Shown here: positions 41,909 to 53,599 of the stretch, piece by piece
Numbering within the stretch: position 1 is the first letter of the stretch
Layout of the letters: each line of letters begins with the position of its first letter
Assembly (NCBI GenBank): GCA_025529335.1
Contig: JAMYHX010000001.1
Location: 62,001 to 126,000, forward strand
Reading direction: 5' to 3'
DNA length: 64,000 nucleotides
From: Rhizopus sp. PT2906
Taxonomy: Eukaryota; Mucoromycota; Mucoromycetes; Mucorales; Rhizopodaceae
Translations under genes and position numbers: made by a program
The notes under the pieces: generated by a model
Databases searched by the model: none
What the model was told of the DNA's origin: nothing
Seen by the model: only the letters and a program-made list of their open reading frames with translations

Positions 41909-43302
41909 TCAGAGTTGATGTACCATTCCTGTTTCTGAAAAAAATATTACTAGTTAGCCATGGTAAGCGGATTAACGATTTTATTTTTTTACCATCAAGT
42001 CCATTGTAGTAAAACCAGTTTTGAATAGGAAGTTCCATAGCAGAGAGTGTTCGCAGTACATCTTGAGCTAGTATACCACCAACAATGGCTGCAACAGGTG
42101 ATATCTCTGTGTTATGCATTTCACATACATTTCTATAAAATAATAGCTAAGAAAGTGAAAGTCATTAATTTCTTTTTGCATCTAACCTTAGTACGTTTTC
42201 ATCCAATACACTCGAGTCAGTAATTCCCATCTGTTGGAGATATTCTCTCTTATTTTCAATTAACTCGTCAACTTCTGCTTTTGAAGGAAAATGGTGATGC
42301 TCTTTTTGATATCTCAACAAGACTAATATGTGTTGCATGTTAGATAAATTTATCTGGTATATATTTCAAAAGTACATACTATGCATAACAAGAGCCATAG
42401 GTGAGATTCTCTTCCTCAATGTTTTAGGTGATATGCTTGACCAGTCTTTTGATAAAGATACATCCAAGCTTGTAAAATTTTCAGTATGTGTAGTTTTTCC
42501 TGATGAATTCTTTGCGTTTCTGATATTTTATGTTTGAGTGTATATGTTTAACTTGTTATGTATTCTACTTACTGAACAAAAGTGTATTCAGTTAAATCAC
42601 AAAATATGTAGCCAAACCATCCAAAGGCATCTGCTGCATAAAACGGTCTTTTGGCATTTCTTCGCAATTGATCAATGCGAGCCTTCATATACACATTAGT
42701 CTTCTTCTTTAGATGAATCATACGTGTATCCTACCATTGTCTGATAGTTTGAACGGAATAAGCAAACGATATCAAATGATTCAAAGAAATCATCAAGCTT
42801 TTGCGTGACATTTTGCTTGTCAACAACAACGCGCACCCTAGGATTAAGCGCTTGAAGAGAAGGGGCTGATGCTTCAGCTCTCTAGAAGTAATCAGTCAGT
42901 CGTAAGTTATTTTGCTCAAGATAGAAAATAGATGTTTACATTCTTGCCTATATCATTCTCACTTAGAAAGAACTGTGCACCTAAATCCTCTTCTTTTACT
43001 TCTTCGTGATCGAGCAACGCGATACTGGCGACACCAGCTAAAGCCAAGTTTTTGCAAACTTCATTACTTAATGCACAGATCCCAATGATGAGAATGCTAG
43101 CTTTTCCGATTCTTGAAGAAAATTGTTGTCAAAGAAAAAGCAATCGTAGTCTTTGCCTTAAATTTACCGTTGTTGAGCGTCGAGTCCCCACAATCTGATC
43201 TGTCTGTCATAGATTGCAGCTTCATCTTTTTGAAATGACACCTGTTAGCATTCTTTTTGATAATTCAGAAAACACGCGCAAACCTGTTGAAATTACAGAC
43301 AT
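41909..43302 (-). CDS. AOS1: SUMO-activating enzyme subunit 1 (AOS1/SAE1)
   Basis: This is the small half of the heterodimeric E1 that adenylates SUMO; it lacks a catalytic cysteine of its own. The first coding exon is just ATG TCT (43302-43297), spliced at GTAATT to VSFQKDEAAIYDRQIRLWGL. The adenylation-domain core reads ASILIIGICALSNEVCKNLA, ALLDHEEVKEEDLGAQFFLS and RAEASAPSLQALNPRVRV, followed by FDIVCLFRSNYQT, the exon RPFYAADAFGWFGYIFCDL, a region near 42300-42180 (KAEVDELIENKREYLQQMGI), and MHNTEISPVAAIVGGILAQD with WFYYNGLD. The last exon ends ETGMVHQL at 41909. The usual Gly-x-Gly-x-x-G is IIGICALSN here, a variant of the loop. About eight short introns; middle junctions were not all fixed. 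Confidence 0.88.
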
Positions 43303-43598
43303 TTGAAAAAAGCGAAAGATGTTTTACTTTAAAAATCAGTTTAATAAACGCCACTCAGACAAAATAAGCAGATGTCAATAAACTTTAGATAGTTGTAAGC
43401 CTCGGCTTTTAGCCCTTAATTGTTATTGCCATGACTCAATAAAGCTGCATTCTATATCGAATGCCCACAAGGCTTGGGAGACTTGTTTTCTGTATTAACA
43501 GAAATTGATTTTTGACAGAGTAACAAGGGAGTTTTAAACAACTGATGTTGGCTTAAAAACTTTTTTTTTTTTCTTTCTCTTCCAACAAGGTAACAAAA

Positions 43599-43967
43599 AT
43601 GGCTACTGTAAAGGCACCTCCTATGGCATTTAAGAAGTACAAGTTCGTCATTGACTGTTCTGGTCCTGCCAACGACAAGATCTTTGATGCTGCTGCTTTC
43701 GAAAAGTACCTCCATGACCGCATCAAGGTTGACGGCCGTACCAACAACCTCGGTGATGCTATTGCCATCTCTCGCTCTGCTGACAACAAGATTACTGTTG
43801 TTGCCAATATTCCCTTCTCCAAGCGTTACCTCAAGTACCTTACCAAGAAGTTCTTGAAGAAGAACCAAATTCGCGACTGGCTTCGTGTCATTGCCACTGA
43901 CAAGCAAACTTTCCAACTTCGCTACTTCAACATTGCTAACGACGCGGAATCTGAAGACGAAGAATAA
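43599..43967 (+). CDS. RPL22: 60S ribosomal protein eL22
   Basis: A single-exon gene of 122 residues, the family's normal length, with codon use biased to C-ending codons as for a highly expressed gene. It reads MATVKAPPMAFKKYKFVIDC, then IFDAAAFEKYLHDRIKVDGR, the RNA-binding core DNKITVVANIPFSKRYLKYL and TKKFLKKNQIRDWLRVIATD, and an acidic end (ESEDEE). It sits in the large subunit near the peptide exit tunnel. AATAAA follows the stop at about 43987. The start is preceded by a 13-bp T-run and an AACAAG context. Confidence 0.96.
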   Translation: MATVKAPPMAFKKYKFVIDCSGPANDKIFDAAAFEKYLHDRIKVDGRTNNLGDAIAISRSADNKITVVANIPFSKRYLKYLTKKFLKKNQIRDWLRVIATDKQTFQLRYFNIANDAESEDEE

Positions 43968-45784
43968 ATGCTATCTTTTTTAAATCAATAAAACTTACTT
44001 TATGATATGCATTTTTTAAAATATAAAACCTGAAAAGTCGAGATCCATTTTTGATGATCCGCACAGCGACACATAAATGGTAAACACTTTCTTTTTATTC
44101 GTAAGCCAAGGATGCTCGACGACGATAATTCTTGAATATAGCCAACATGTTAAGATTTATCATTGATATATTTTAATAAACAGCATGGAATGGCACTTTA
44201 AGCTAATGAACGAATATTCAAGCATAAGATTCTCTGGAAGAAACTGTGTTGCCTGCTTAAAAGTCGCGCGTAAAATAGCATTATAAAGTAAAGCGTAGAA
44301 ATGGTTTGAATCAAGGAATAAGCGCTTTAGTTCATTTCTTTAAGTGACAGTGAGTAGAGCTAAATATGTAAGGAGAGTTGATTGATGATCATTGAGTTCA
44401 TTGCCGAGCTTAAAAGGTAGATAATACTTAGCAATGCTCATTGTACTGTTACCTTTCTTTCATTTTTATATAGAAACAATGATAAGGAATGATTGGTAGA
44501 TGATAACCTTATCATTAAGTAAAGCCTTTCTCCAAGAACGACCGAGTAGTACGATAAAAATGTGAGTCATATGTTATGAAGCATGCTCCGGTTGATGATC
44601 TAAAGCCACTTACTGTAGCATAATTATTATGCCCCTGATGATTGTAATGTTAAAAAAGATATTGAAAAAAGAGAAACAAAGGATAAAAGTGGAAAAGACA
44701 GTATGGGTCGCCCTAATCAGTAGATTAAAAGCAAGTATAAAGTAATAATCTAGAAATGATTTGAGTGCACTTGATCATTCATTCCCATAAAATGGGAAGG
44801 AGGCTGCTGTTGATTGCAATGCTCCTAATATGGAATTTTTCATTTCTTTTGTGTGAATAAATAATGTCCGAAAATTCGGCAATAGATTTTATTACTTCAA
44901 AATGATACAAAAGAGGGAATACATAAAAGCAACGTTCGAGGTTCGATCCAAGGATGCAGATCACATAATACCTCTTCAAGTTAATCCTTGGCCAATATTT
45001 TTAAACATTTATAATCATGTGTCATTTGATTGTTCCGCAGCAGTTTCTATTTATGTTAATGACATCTAATGTGACCAGTAAGCATGGCCGCGGATCAGCA
45101 AAGAGTCACCAAAACCTTATTCAGCTTGCCATTATGAGTAACACAAAGGGCCGTTTTCTTGGATATGGCTGCAAGATTCTATTTAGATTACGCGTCAATA
45201 ATAGTCCCACGGAGCTAATGGACAGTTGTCAAATTTCAGCTGGCGAGTCATGCAATAGTCAAATGCATTATTAATCAATAGCGTATTATGCATCTCTAGC
45301 AGTTCTTAACTGTCAAAGGTTTTTCTTGAGTATAAAGATGGACAAAAGCGGTTGAAGCATGACCAGAACAAACAAAATAATATCGTGATTGTGGCCTAAA
45401 TAAGCAAAAGATTATTATTCACAAACAGTCATCTTGTACCAAGAATAATCGTCTGGTAGTACCTATGACGCAAATTCGTTATCATTAGCCATTCAGTGTG
45501 CAATTATGGCTACACAAGCCTTTCGGTTGGCTAGTAGTTCCCCATGGATATGAGATTGTCATGGTAACAGGGTTGTACAACTGATTTTGTAACAACTTTG
45601 ATTCACGCTGGCCCATAATATTTTGATCTGACGCATACTGCAACCTTTGATTATTCATCAAAGTGACGGGCAAGTTTATATGGCATGTATATAAAGCTAC
45701 TTCCCCTTTTTTCTCCACATTTCTCACTCTCTCTTGGTCTTTATCCTATACTTCATTGTATTATTTATATTCTTCTTCTTTATA
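43968..45784. other. Long intergenic region (about 1.8 kb), no gene recognised
   Basis: Apart from the eL22 3' end on the left and the arrestin promoter on the right, no gene could be supported on either strand. A GGTTCGATCC string at about 44939 resembles a Pol III B box but no tRNA fold surrounds it. The region is AT-rich with repeated AAGTGAG/AATGATAAGG-like words and could hold a non-coding transcript. Confidence 0.5.
45686..45695 (+). promoter_or_regulatory. TATA box of the alpha-arrestin gene
   Basis: TGTATATAAAG occurs about 95 bp before the proposed ATG (45785), followed by a pyrimidine-rich stretch (CCCCTTTTTTCTCC), a usual fungal start-site context. Confidence 0.55.
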
Positions 45785-47737
45785 ATGCTTTATTCTGAAT
45801 CTACAGTTACATATAAGAAAGACGTCCTTCGTGTTATACTTGATGAACCCAGACTATTTCTTGAAGAGTCCTTAGGTTCTACCTTAATTCGCGGTGAAGT
45901 AATTGTCAATTTTCCAAAAGATACCCCTATACAAGGTCCAATTGAACTCGTATTTGAAGGAACACAGCGTTTTCATACTTGGCCAGGTATATTTATAAAC
46001 ATATAAACCATTTCTCTTTATACTAAGTGTTCCTTTATTGTAGAAATTATGCGAGGTAGATCACTGGGAAACCCTATTGAAACTAAACTCCAGGTTATTG
46101 AACTCTCTTTACTACCGCCAAACTCCAAAGGAATTATGCCTGCAGGAATACAACGATTTCCTTTCGAATTCCCAATACCAGCCTCTTTACCAGCAAGTAC
46201 GTTTATCAAAGATCGAATCGAAATCTTTTATCAAGTCATTGCCACAATCCGTCGCTCAACACGTCTAGATCAACCGAGTCATACAAATCCTTTGAGTTGG
46301 ATAGAAAAAGTTCGCAATACTGGCCTCAAAAAGAAATATGTACACAGCGCATCGTTAAGAATTGTTCGACCTATACAATCGTTTATAAATGAAGGCGCAT
46401 CCGAACAAGATACCATATCAGTTCCCTCGCCTTTGTCAATACCCTCGGATGAGCCTGAATCTCATAATGACTCACATCAAACGTCCAGCTCTGATACATC
46501 TCCTTCAAACGACAATAGAGCATCTACAGGGAGCCAGATGGGCTTAGCATGGAATCGTCGAGACTTGAGCGAATATCAAGGCTTTGATGAACAATACAAT
46601 CAATTTACATTTTCTTTGGCCGGAAGAACTATCAGCAATTTCAACCAGCCTGCAGAAAAATTACAAAGCGTTCATGGCATTAGATACAAGATGAGTGTGG
46701 ATCGTACAGCCCTTGTTTTGGGTACAAGTATTGGCGTTGAGCTTATGATTGAACCCACGGTTCGCAAGGTGAAGTTAAAGTCTATTCTATTGAAGATTTC
46801 CGAAAACAGAAGATACACAATGAAGATTCCTGCAGATCATTCATGGGATTCTCGGTTACCTGAAACAAGAAAATATGATGAAGGCGTTAAGATGATCTTG
46901 AAATGGGCTTACAATTTTGAAGCTGAAGAGGAAGAACTGGGAATGAAAAACGTGGCAAATGTAGATACATGTGTCGGCTGCAAGTTTGTACATCAGCGTT
47001 CTGAAGACAATACAAAAGTAGCTTATTTTGATCCACCTTCGCCTGGAGATCCTTCTACAAAGTTATTCCTGACTTCTGGAGCAAGCAGTAAGAGCTCAAG
47101 TACAAAGCCATGTCCCATAAAAGAAGTCGAAAACTACAACACCAATTCCTCTGGTCAGAAAAAGCTGGTGAACTTGAAGGAAATTGATCAACCTATCAAG
47201 CCTGGTGAATACTTTGGTGGTCGTTTTGTTATGCCTATGCCGGATTGCGACAACATACTGCACCCTAGTATGACGTATGACTCTATAAAGATCAATCACT
47301 GGTTACAGCTATCCGTCACTCTTGAATGTGATAACGAAACGTTCAATATCGATCTAGATTCTCCTATGCAAATGTTGGACTGTCGATTGGTTGCTGCTGA
47401 TGATGAAAATCAAACGATTTTGCCTCCTCCTCCTACTTATCAAGAACAAGAAGCAAACTCCTTTCAGCAGAATTTTTATACTGCAAGCACATTTTGGGAG
47501 CAACGTGAGCCTATCACAAGTGTTTCTGGCTGGGGTGATTGTCAACCTTGTCCTTGCGAGATTCGAAAAATGCAAAAGGGAAAGAACAAGCAAGACAAGT
47601 CAAAGAGAACCTCGGGGAGCATACCTTTCATGTCATCATCAAGCCAGGCTAAACCCTCAAAGGACGATACTGACGCCGACTCTTATTCCTCTCGATTTTT
47701 GCCTGAATGGGGTCCTCCTCCTTGTTATTCTGATTAG
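45785..47737 (+). CDS. Alpha-arrestin (ART-like) with two PPxY motifs
   Basis: The proposed CDS is join(45785..45986, 46044..47737), 631 residues. Alpha-arrestins bridge plasma-membrane transporters or receptors to the NEDD4-family ubiquitin ligase Rsp5 for endocytosis. The arrestin-N domain begins LRVILDEPRLFLEESLGSTL and runs through GPIELVFEGTQRFHTW and GIMPAGIQRFPFEFPIPASL to IFYQVIATIRRSTRL. The arrestin-C part starts near RYKMSVDRTALVLGTSIGVE. Two PPxY motifs, PPTY (in LPPPPTYQEQE) and PPCY (in GPPPCYSD at the C-terminus), are ligase-binding sites. A Cys-rich patch (VDTCVGCKFVHQ) lies in the arrestin-C region. The upstream in-frame ATG of the long open frame translates a hydrophobic leader and is rejected as start. 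Confidence 0.88.
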
Positions 47738-48076
47738 GGATTTAAACTTACATCTCACTCCTTTCTTTTTTATTCTCTACTATGTGTATGTATATTCTAC
47801 AAACTTATTTATTTTCCCTTTTTATCTCCTTTATCAATATTTTTATGTAAATAGAATACGTTTAATATTTAATGATGTCAATAATAAAGTATACCATCCA
47901 GTCCTTGATAACCAAATCTTTTTTATTCTCCTTTTTTTCATCAAACTAATTCTTGCTTACCTCCTTAAAGAATAACCTCTCTCCTGTTTCTAATAAGCAA
48001 TAAAAGAAACTCTTTATCATGGTAAACTTTACTCTCTCTCTCTTTTTTTTTTCTTTAGATTATAAACCTAGGCAAC

Positions 48077-48310
48077 ATGATAACCAAATTCTCTTTGATG
48101 ATCGTATGCTTCATTTTAATTGTATCAACAGTGTCATGCTTCCAAACGAATAAGGATATTGTCGAGAAACAAAGGTTAGAAAAGAGAGACTGCGATTTCT
48201 CTTGCATAAATCAGGGTAACTGCGATACACTTTGCAACAATGCTGCGAATGAAATGCTGTTAGCCGTCTGTCACGCAGGAAAATGCTATTGTGGCTATGT
48301 GCCAAATTAA
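48077..48310 (+). CDS. Secreted cysteine-rich peptide precursor, defensin-like (CSalpha-beta pattern)
   Basis: The single-exon, 77-residue precursor has a signal peptide (MITKFSLMIVCFILIVSTVS), a short acidic/basic propeptide and a Lys-Arg site (RLEKR) suited to Kex2 cleavage, releasing a mature peptide of about 40 residues. The mature part has seven Cys; from the second one the spacing is C-x5-C-x3-C-x11-C-x4-C-x1-C, which fits the CSalpha-beta fold of defensins (C-x3-C helix and C-x-C strand). The extra first Cys may pair with another chain or be free. A role as antimicrobial or secreted effector peptide is inferred from the pattern only; activity is not shown. It lies between the arrestin gene and MYG1 on the same strand. 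Confidence 0.65.
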   Translation: MITKFSLMIVCFILIVSTVSCFQTNKDIVEKQRLEKRDCDFSCINQGNCDTLCNNAANEMLLAVCHAGKCYCGYVPN

Positions 48311-48717
48311 TTCATCGCTTTGCTTTACAATAAATCAATCTGTACCTTTTTCTCATTTAACTGATATCAATATATCTCTTTTCTTGTGTTATTCTATCAA
48401 TTCAAACAATGCTTTTTCTTCTTCTTCTTTAAACACACTCTCTCGCTGAAAAAAAGACTTAAAGAATAAACAAGGGAGAAACAAGGAACCTCTAGTGAAC
48501 CTATGGCTTTGATATGTTTCTCAACACCTTGGTTTTTCTGAGCTGAGTAACTTGTTTAAGTAACTGGATGTAGGCTCTCGATTTAACTAGCGCGTATGGA
48601 TTAACAAAAAAGGAAAGACGCGGTGAAATTTGACAGTCGCTTTGACTGAAATTTATTTTATAAAGGATGATGATTTTTAAAAATCTTTTCAAGCATAAAC
48701 TTACATTACTCAATTCT

Positions 48718-49965
48718 ATGCCCAAGGTATTGATCATATAGTGACTTGCTTGAGTGTCGCAATAACAACTTCAAATCATAGATCATCGGAACACACAGCG
48801 GTCACTTTCATTGGTATGTTTATATTTCATTTACATAGATCACGTCTAATGATCACTAGTGATGAAGCCTTGGCAGTTGCCCTTTTAAAGAGAACCGAAG
48901 AGTTTAAAGATGCCACATTAGTTCGTACACGTGACCCTAAAAAGCTCGAAGAGTGCGATATTATCATTGATGTTGGAGGTGTGTATGATCCTTCTGCCCA
49001 TCGATATGACCATCATCAGGTAATCAGTGGAATCAAAAAATGGATTCAACAAGCTAACGAGAATAATAATAGCGCGGGTTCACAGAGACTTTCGATGATA
49101 AGCATGCCACTAAGCTTAGTTCTGCTGGTTTAGTATACAAGTAGGTCAACAGCAGTGTAAAAGTGAAGCTGTTAATTTATCCTACTTTTTTATTATAGAC
49201 ACTTTGGAAGAGAGGTTGTAGGCTCAGTCCTTGGAAGCGAAGTTTCTGCTGAAGATGCTGAAAAAATTTATCTCAAGACCTATGATGTAAATATAAAAAG
49301 GATAATATCATTGTATGAAATTAACAATTCATTAGTGTTTTGTAGAAGCCCTTGATGCTAATGATAACGGTATTAGTGCATACCCTAGTAGCATTACACC
49401 TCTATTCAAAGAAAGCCCTACAAGTCTTCCAAGCAGAGTTGCTAATCTGAATCCTGCCTGGAACCAAACTGCCACTGATGCTGACATTGATGCTTGCTTC
49501 CTCAAAGCCTCTGAAATGGCAGGCACAGAATTGATAGATTACGTTACAAGACTCAAGTCAATTTGGTTACCCGCTCGTACTCTTGTAGTAGAGGCGCTTG
49601 ATAGAGCAGATGAAGTCCACTCATCTGGCCGTGTGATTGCTCTTGAACGTGCATGTCCATGGAAAGAGCACTTGTTTGATCTCGAAAGTGAACGTGGTTT
49701 GACAAATGGAAAGGAAATTCTGTATGTACTTTATCCTGAAAGCAACCCTGAAGGAAATTGGAGAATACAATGTGTTCCTACTCGCCTTGAGGGCTTTGAA
49801 AATAGAAAAAGCTTACCTGAAGCCTGGAGAGGTGTTCGTGACGAAGAACTTAGCCGTCTTTCAGGTGTTGATAACTGTATTTTTGTGCATGCTGGAGGCT
49901 TTATTGGTGGCAACAAGACACGTGAAGGCGCTTACAAAATGGCAAAGTTAGCTTTAGAATTGTAA
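48718..49965 (+). CDS. MYG1: MYG1-family (UPF0160) exonuclease-like protein
   Basis: The proposed CDS is join(48718..48726, 48782..48813, 48860..49019, 49073..49140, 49199..49286, 49336..49965), 328 residues. The first coding exon, ATG CCC AAG, yields MPK joined to IIGTHSGHFHCDEALAVALL, the expected N-terminus with its metal-binding His/Asp residues. The DHH-like signature DVGGVYDPSAHRYDHHQ follows, then RGFTETFDDKHATKLSSAGL, FVEALDANDNGI and the long last exon (WRIQCVPTRLEGFENRKSLP, FVHAGGFIGGNKTREGA). MYG1 proteins are 3'-to-5' RNA exonucleases of the nucleus and mitochondria in animals. All five introns are GT-AG and close to 50 bp. Confidence 0.92.
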
Positions 49966-50028
49966 ATGATCCAATAAAACTAATCATGCAAAGCGTAATC
50001 TTGAATGATAGAAAACATTGCACTTTTT

Positions 50029-53000
50029 TTATTTTGAAAAAACCAAGTTTAAGAAAGGTAGCGGATCGATATGCTTTAATTTACAAGCGTGTTGATATCC
50101 CTTTTTGATTTCATTAATTCTGTAAGTCTTTTTTGTTCTTTTCGCTTTCAACAACATCTTCATATCAATCTCTTTGTTTCCAAGTGGTTCAATATCTAGT
50201 TTATTAATCCAACCCCTATAAAAAATGGTAAGTAATTTGTAAAGTTTCAAGACATAAACCTACCATGTATGTAAGTCGCTCACAGCAAAGAACTTGACTA
50301 GTACTTTATTTTTATAATCAGGCCTTGACTTTAGAATTAGCACATTGTCTGGTATATCTTGATGTTTTCGTTCATCAACTATCTAGTAAAATAATTAACA
50401 AACACCATAAAATCAATATCATTTACACATACTTGTGCAGGATGAGCAGGAAAGCCAGGTACTCGTGCCCAAACTATTTCTTTATCTTTATACTGTAATT
50501 TTAGCTGTACAGAGGCCAATGGCTTTATATTTTTTAAGCTTGTCTTTTTGTCTTTTGATCTATCAATTCTTTTCTTTTGATGATCTATTTTTAAAAGTTC
50601 AGGTCCAGTTTTCCTCTTTAAAATGCTTGAATCAGTTGATCTTCTTTCAACAGTATTTTTTGATATAGAAAACGACCTTAACGAACGCTTTTTCTCATTT
50701 GCTTTGCTTCTGGTAAGACGAGGTGCAGCAGAGGGTTGTATTCCAGGCGCTACTTTCCGTTTCTTAACAGGAGTGTCATCGCAACTAGCTGGTCGGCGCT
50801 TTCTATTTGTTTTTTGCGGTTCCAGCATTGCCTCATTAGAACCATGCTTTTGATATATAGAATTCTCATTCTCGTCATTGGTATTGTTTTTCTCAGTCAA
50901 GTCCTGATCTTGTTTTTCCTTTGCATCATTTTCCTCATTTGTCAGTGAAGTTGATTCGATACCATGATTTTCCTTTTCAACCTGGCTGGGCTCTCTTCCA
51001 AATGCGAATATATCTGAATCAATTGGTGTGTCTAAAAAGCCAGTTTGGCGGTCGATTTCCAGAGCGTCATAGGCTTCCTTGGCCCTTGCTATTAAGGAAT
51101 CTGAAGCTTTCTGTAGGCGCTGAGCGAGTTTATAATAAGAGGTGTCTGGTTTGTTGTATGTCATGCAGTTTTTCCAAATTAAAGATATATCACGCTAGGA
51201 TAGTCATTATGCCAGTTCGTATACATGGTTAGAATAGACTTACTTCAAATGTATCAAAATCCGTATAAAAGTGGCATGCTAATCTTTTCAAGACCTCTGA
51301 AAATGACATTGGCTCCTGAATAATGTCACTGTAGCCTGGTGCTACATCTTCAGTGACAGGATGCTTGAATATATCTTTTTTATCTAATCTAAGTGTAGAT
51401 TTAGTTATCAATAGACCATAACTTGCAAATAGTGCTTACTCCATTAAACGACAAACTAGAGGCTTGAGTATATATTCGATTGGATATAATATTAGTTCCA
51501 AATATGCCTTCTGCTTGTACATCCTTTCTAGCTTTTGCTTTTCTCTTTTTTGAACCTGTTCTGTCAATATCCTAACCTTCTCCAAATCTTCTCTAAGCTT
51601 TACTATAGACTACAACAACTCATTAATCACATTCATTTGAGACGATCTAAATGTTAATAATGCTTACAGAAGCTTTTTGAACAGATTTTAATGCAGGTTC
51701 CTTTGCTTGATGATTTAAAGCAACTCGAGGCTAAAGAAACAGGGTTATTACTACCTAAAAAATAAAGAGAATACTTACCTCAAGATGTAATCGTTTAAGC
51801 AAAGGAGTTCCTCTTTTTGATTCTCGCTTTAGAGACCAATAGCAACAAATTGTTTTTATCATCAAAGACTTTCTACGTAGCCCTTTTGATTCTCGAATGC
51901 ATTTTAAACTTTCTAGTTTACGAATCAAACATTCTGGTGCAACTGGGCCATGTGGGTCGAACTGTTGATAGTGAGCGCAGGCTGTCTTGGAAACTGTAAA
52001 GAACTGTGCTAGAGAATATTGCTGTCCATCTGCATGTTTTTTCTTTTTGCCATCTTCATCTTCAAAAGGTCTGTTACAATCACAAGGCTCTGGTTCTTCA
52101 TCAATATATCTTGCATGCGGCATATGCTGTGTTCTCCTGTGTTTCTTTTTTGAAAACCATTGTTGCGCTGCTACAATACTCTTGTCAACATCTATTCGTT
52201 CTTTATACTCTTTTGGAGCGTGTCTGTCGCAATATGCTTTTAAGACAACATCTTCCTGATGACAGTTGTGTATTTTTGTTTTCATATACAATCTAGCCCA
52301 GCGAGCACATGTTACATGAAAAGCTGTAAAGCAGTGCTTGTTGTCACACTGAATACAAGCACCTTGACGTTGGCGACAGATATAGCAAGTCAGCTTCCAT
52401 CTACTTTTGGGAATATTACCAATTCCATCTATAGGCTCCATATAGACACTATTTCCCAGACAGACCTCGGGTATCCACATGGCGCATAATAAATGACCCC
52501 ATTGGTTTGTCGTAGTCTGTTTGAACGCCCCTCCTTCAATAGGACAGAACAAACAGGACACTGGCTTCTCTGGTGAAACCATGCATTTTCTACAGAGCCA
52601 CTGCCTATTAGGAACGTACGGGATACCATAACAATCCTGATGAACCGCTAAATTACACCCTTCACAGGACACAATAACATTATTGCTTTCAAATTGCTCA
52701 TTGCTACAAATGGCACATCTCGAGTCATGGTCGAATTGGCTGCGGTTGTTTTTTGACAAGTCTTTTACCTATACAAAGTTCATTTGTTAATAACAATAAA
52801 AAAGAATGAGCACTTGCATACAAGATCAAACCACATTTTTTCTAGACGATCCATGATGCTTTCAAATAAATCAGCACTGATCTCTCCAAGACTTTCTCTC
52901 TTTCGCTCATTATTGAGCATTCGAAGCCAAACTTCATCTACACACACACACATGCACGCGATAACTGTCAACATACTGTCTGTGTATTTTGAAGTATACG

Positions 53001-53599
53001 CTCACCTTGCTCATCCATATCATACTCTACTGTTGTCATCAATTGACTGTCGGATGGCTCTAATGCGAACAGTGTAAGTTGACTCACTCCCAACCAAATG
53101 TTGCTAATTAATTGTTGTCACCTATATATTTAATATATTCTTTTTCAGATCTTTTAATAGTGGTTGCCTTATTTGTCGCATTGGATATGGAGCCGATCTT
53201 GAAAGAAGGAGTGGGTAATTTTAGCTGTGAATTTAGTATTGCCGTATTGCCTGTGTTTCCATCGATGATGGTGTTTGAATCTGAAATGCAAGATGTTGAT
53301 GATTTGGATCTTATTTCATTGGCATCAAGTGATTGTGCTGAATGAATAACAACTGTCAAAGGTTCCTTCACGTCGAGATCTGGATGAAAGTCCTTGTAAG
53401 ACCGTTCTTCTCTTGGTTTGTTTTCTACTGAAAGCTTTTCCTTTTGCTGTAATTTCTTTTTCTGCTCTTCAATTGGTAATTGCAATCTAGCTGATTTCTT
53501 TTCCTGTTGTTTTATTAAACGATTATCATCACTAGAGTTCTTTCTAGGCCGGCCACGTCTGCTCAATAACTGCTGAACTGGTTCAATACCGTCAGACAT
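50029..53599 (-). CDS. BRPF/Nto1-like chromatin reader (PHD-ePHD, bromodomain, PWWP)
   Basis: Start at 53599 ([12 protein letters not shown], with an AT-hook-like [11 protein letters not shown]), stop at 50029. Domains in order: EPL1-like segment ([24 protein letters not shown], about 52940-52785), PHD finger ([20 protein letters not shown] ... CRKC), zinc knuckle and extended PHD ([20 protein letters not shown] to [13 protein letters not shown]), a bromodomain ([20 protein letters not shown], about 51370-51240), an acidic/basic disordered linker (51164-50500) and a PWWP domain ([15 protein letters not shown], then [21 protein letters not shown]). This is the layout of BRPF scaffolds that hold MYST acetyltransferases (NuA3 in yeast) on histone H3. 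About ten introns; the first junctions (53600-53100) were not all fixed. Confidence 0.88.

Noticed and set aside
44925..45000. A GGTTCGATCC string resembling a tRNA B box near 44939
   Set aside because: Flanking bases do not form a T-arm stem (CGAGG against CAAGG) and no acceptor stem, D-arm or anticodon arm could be drawn.
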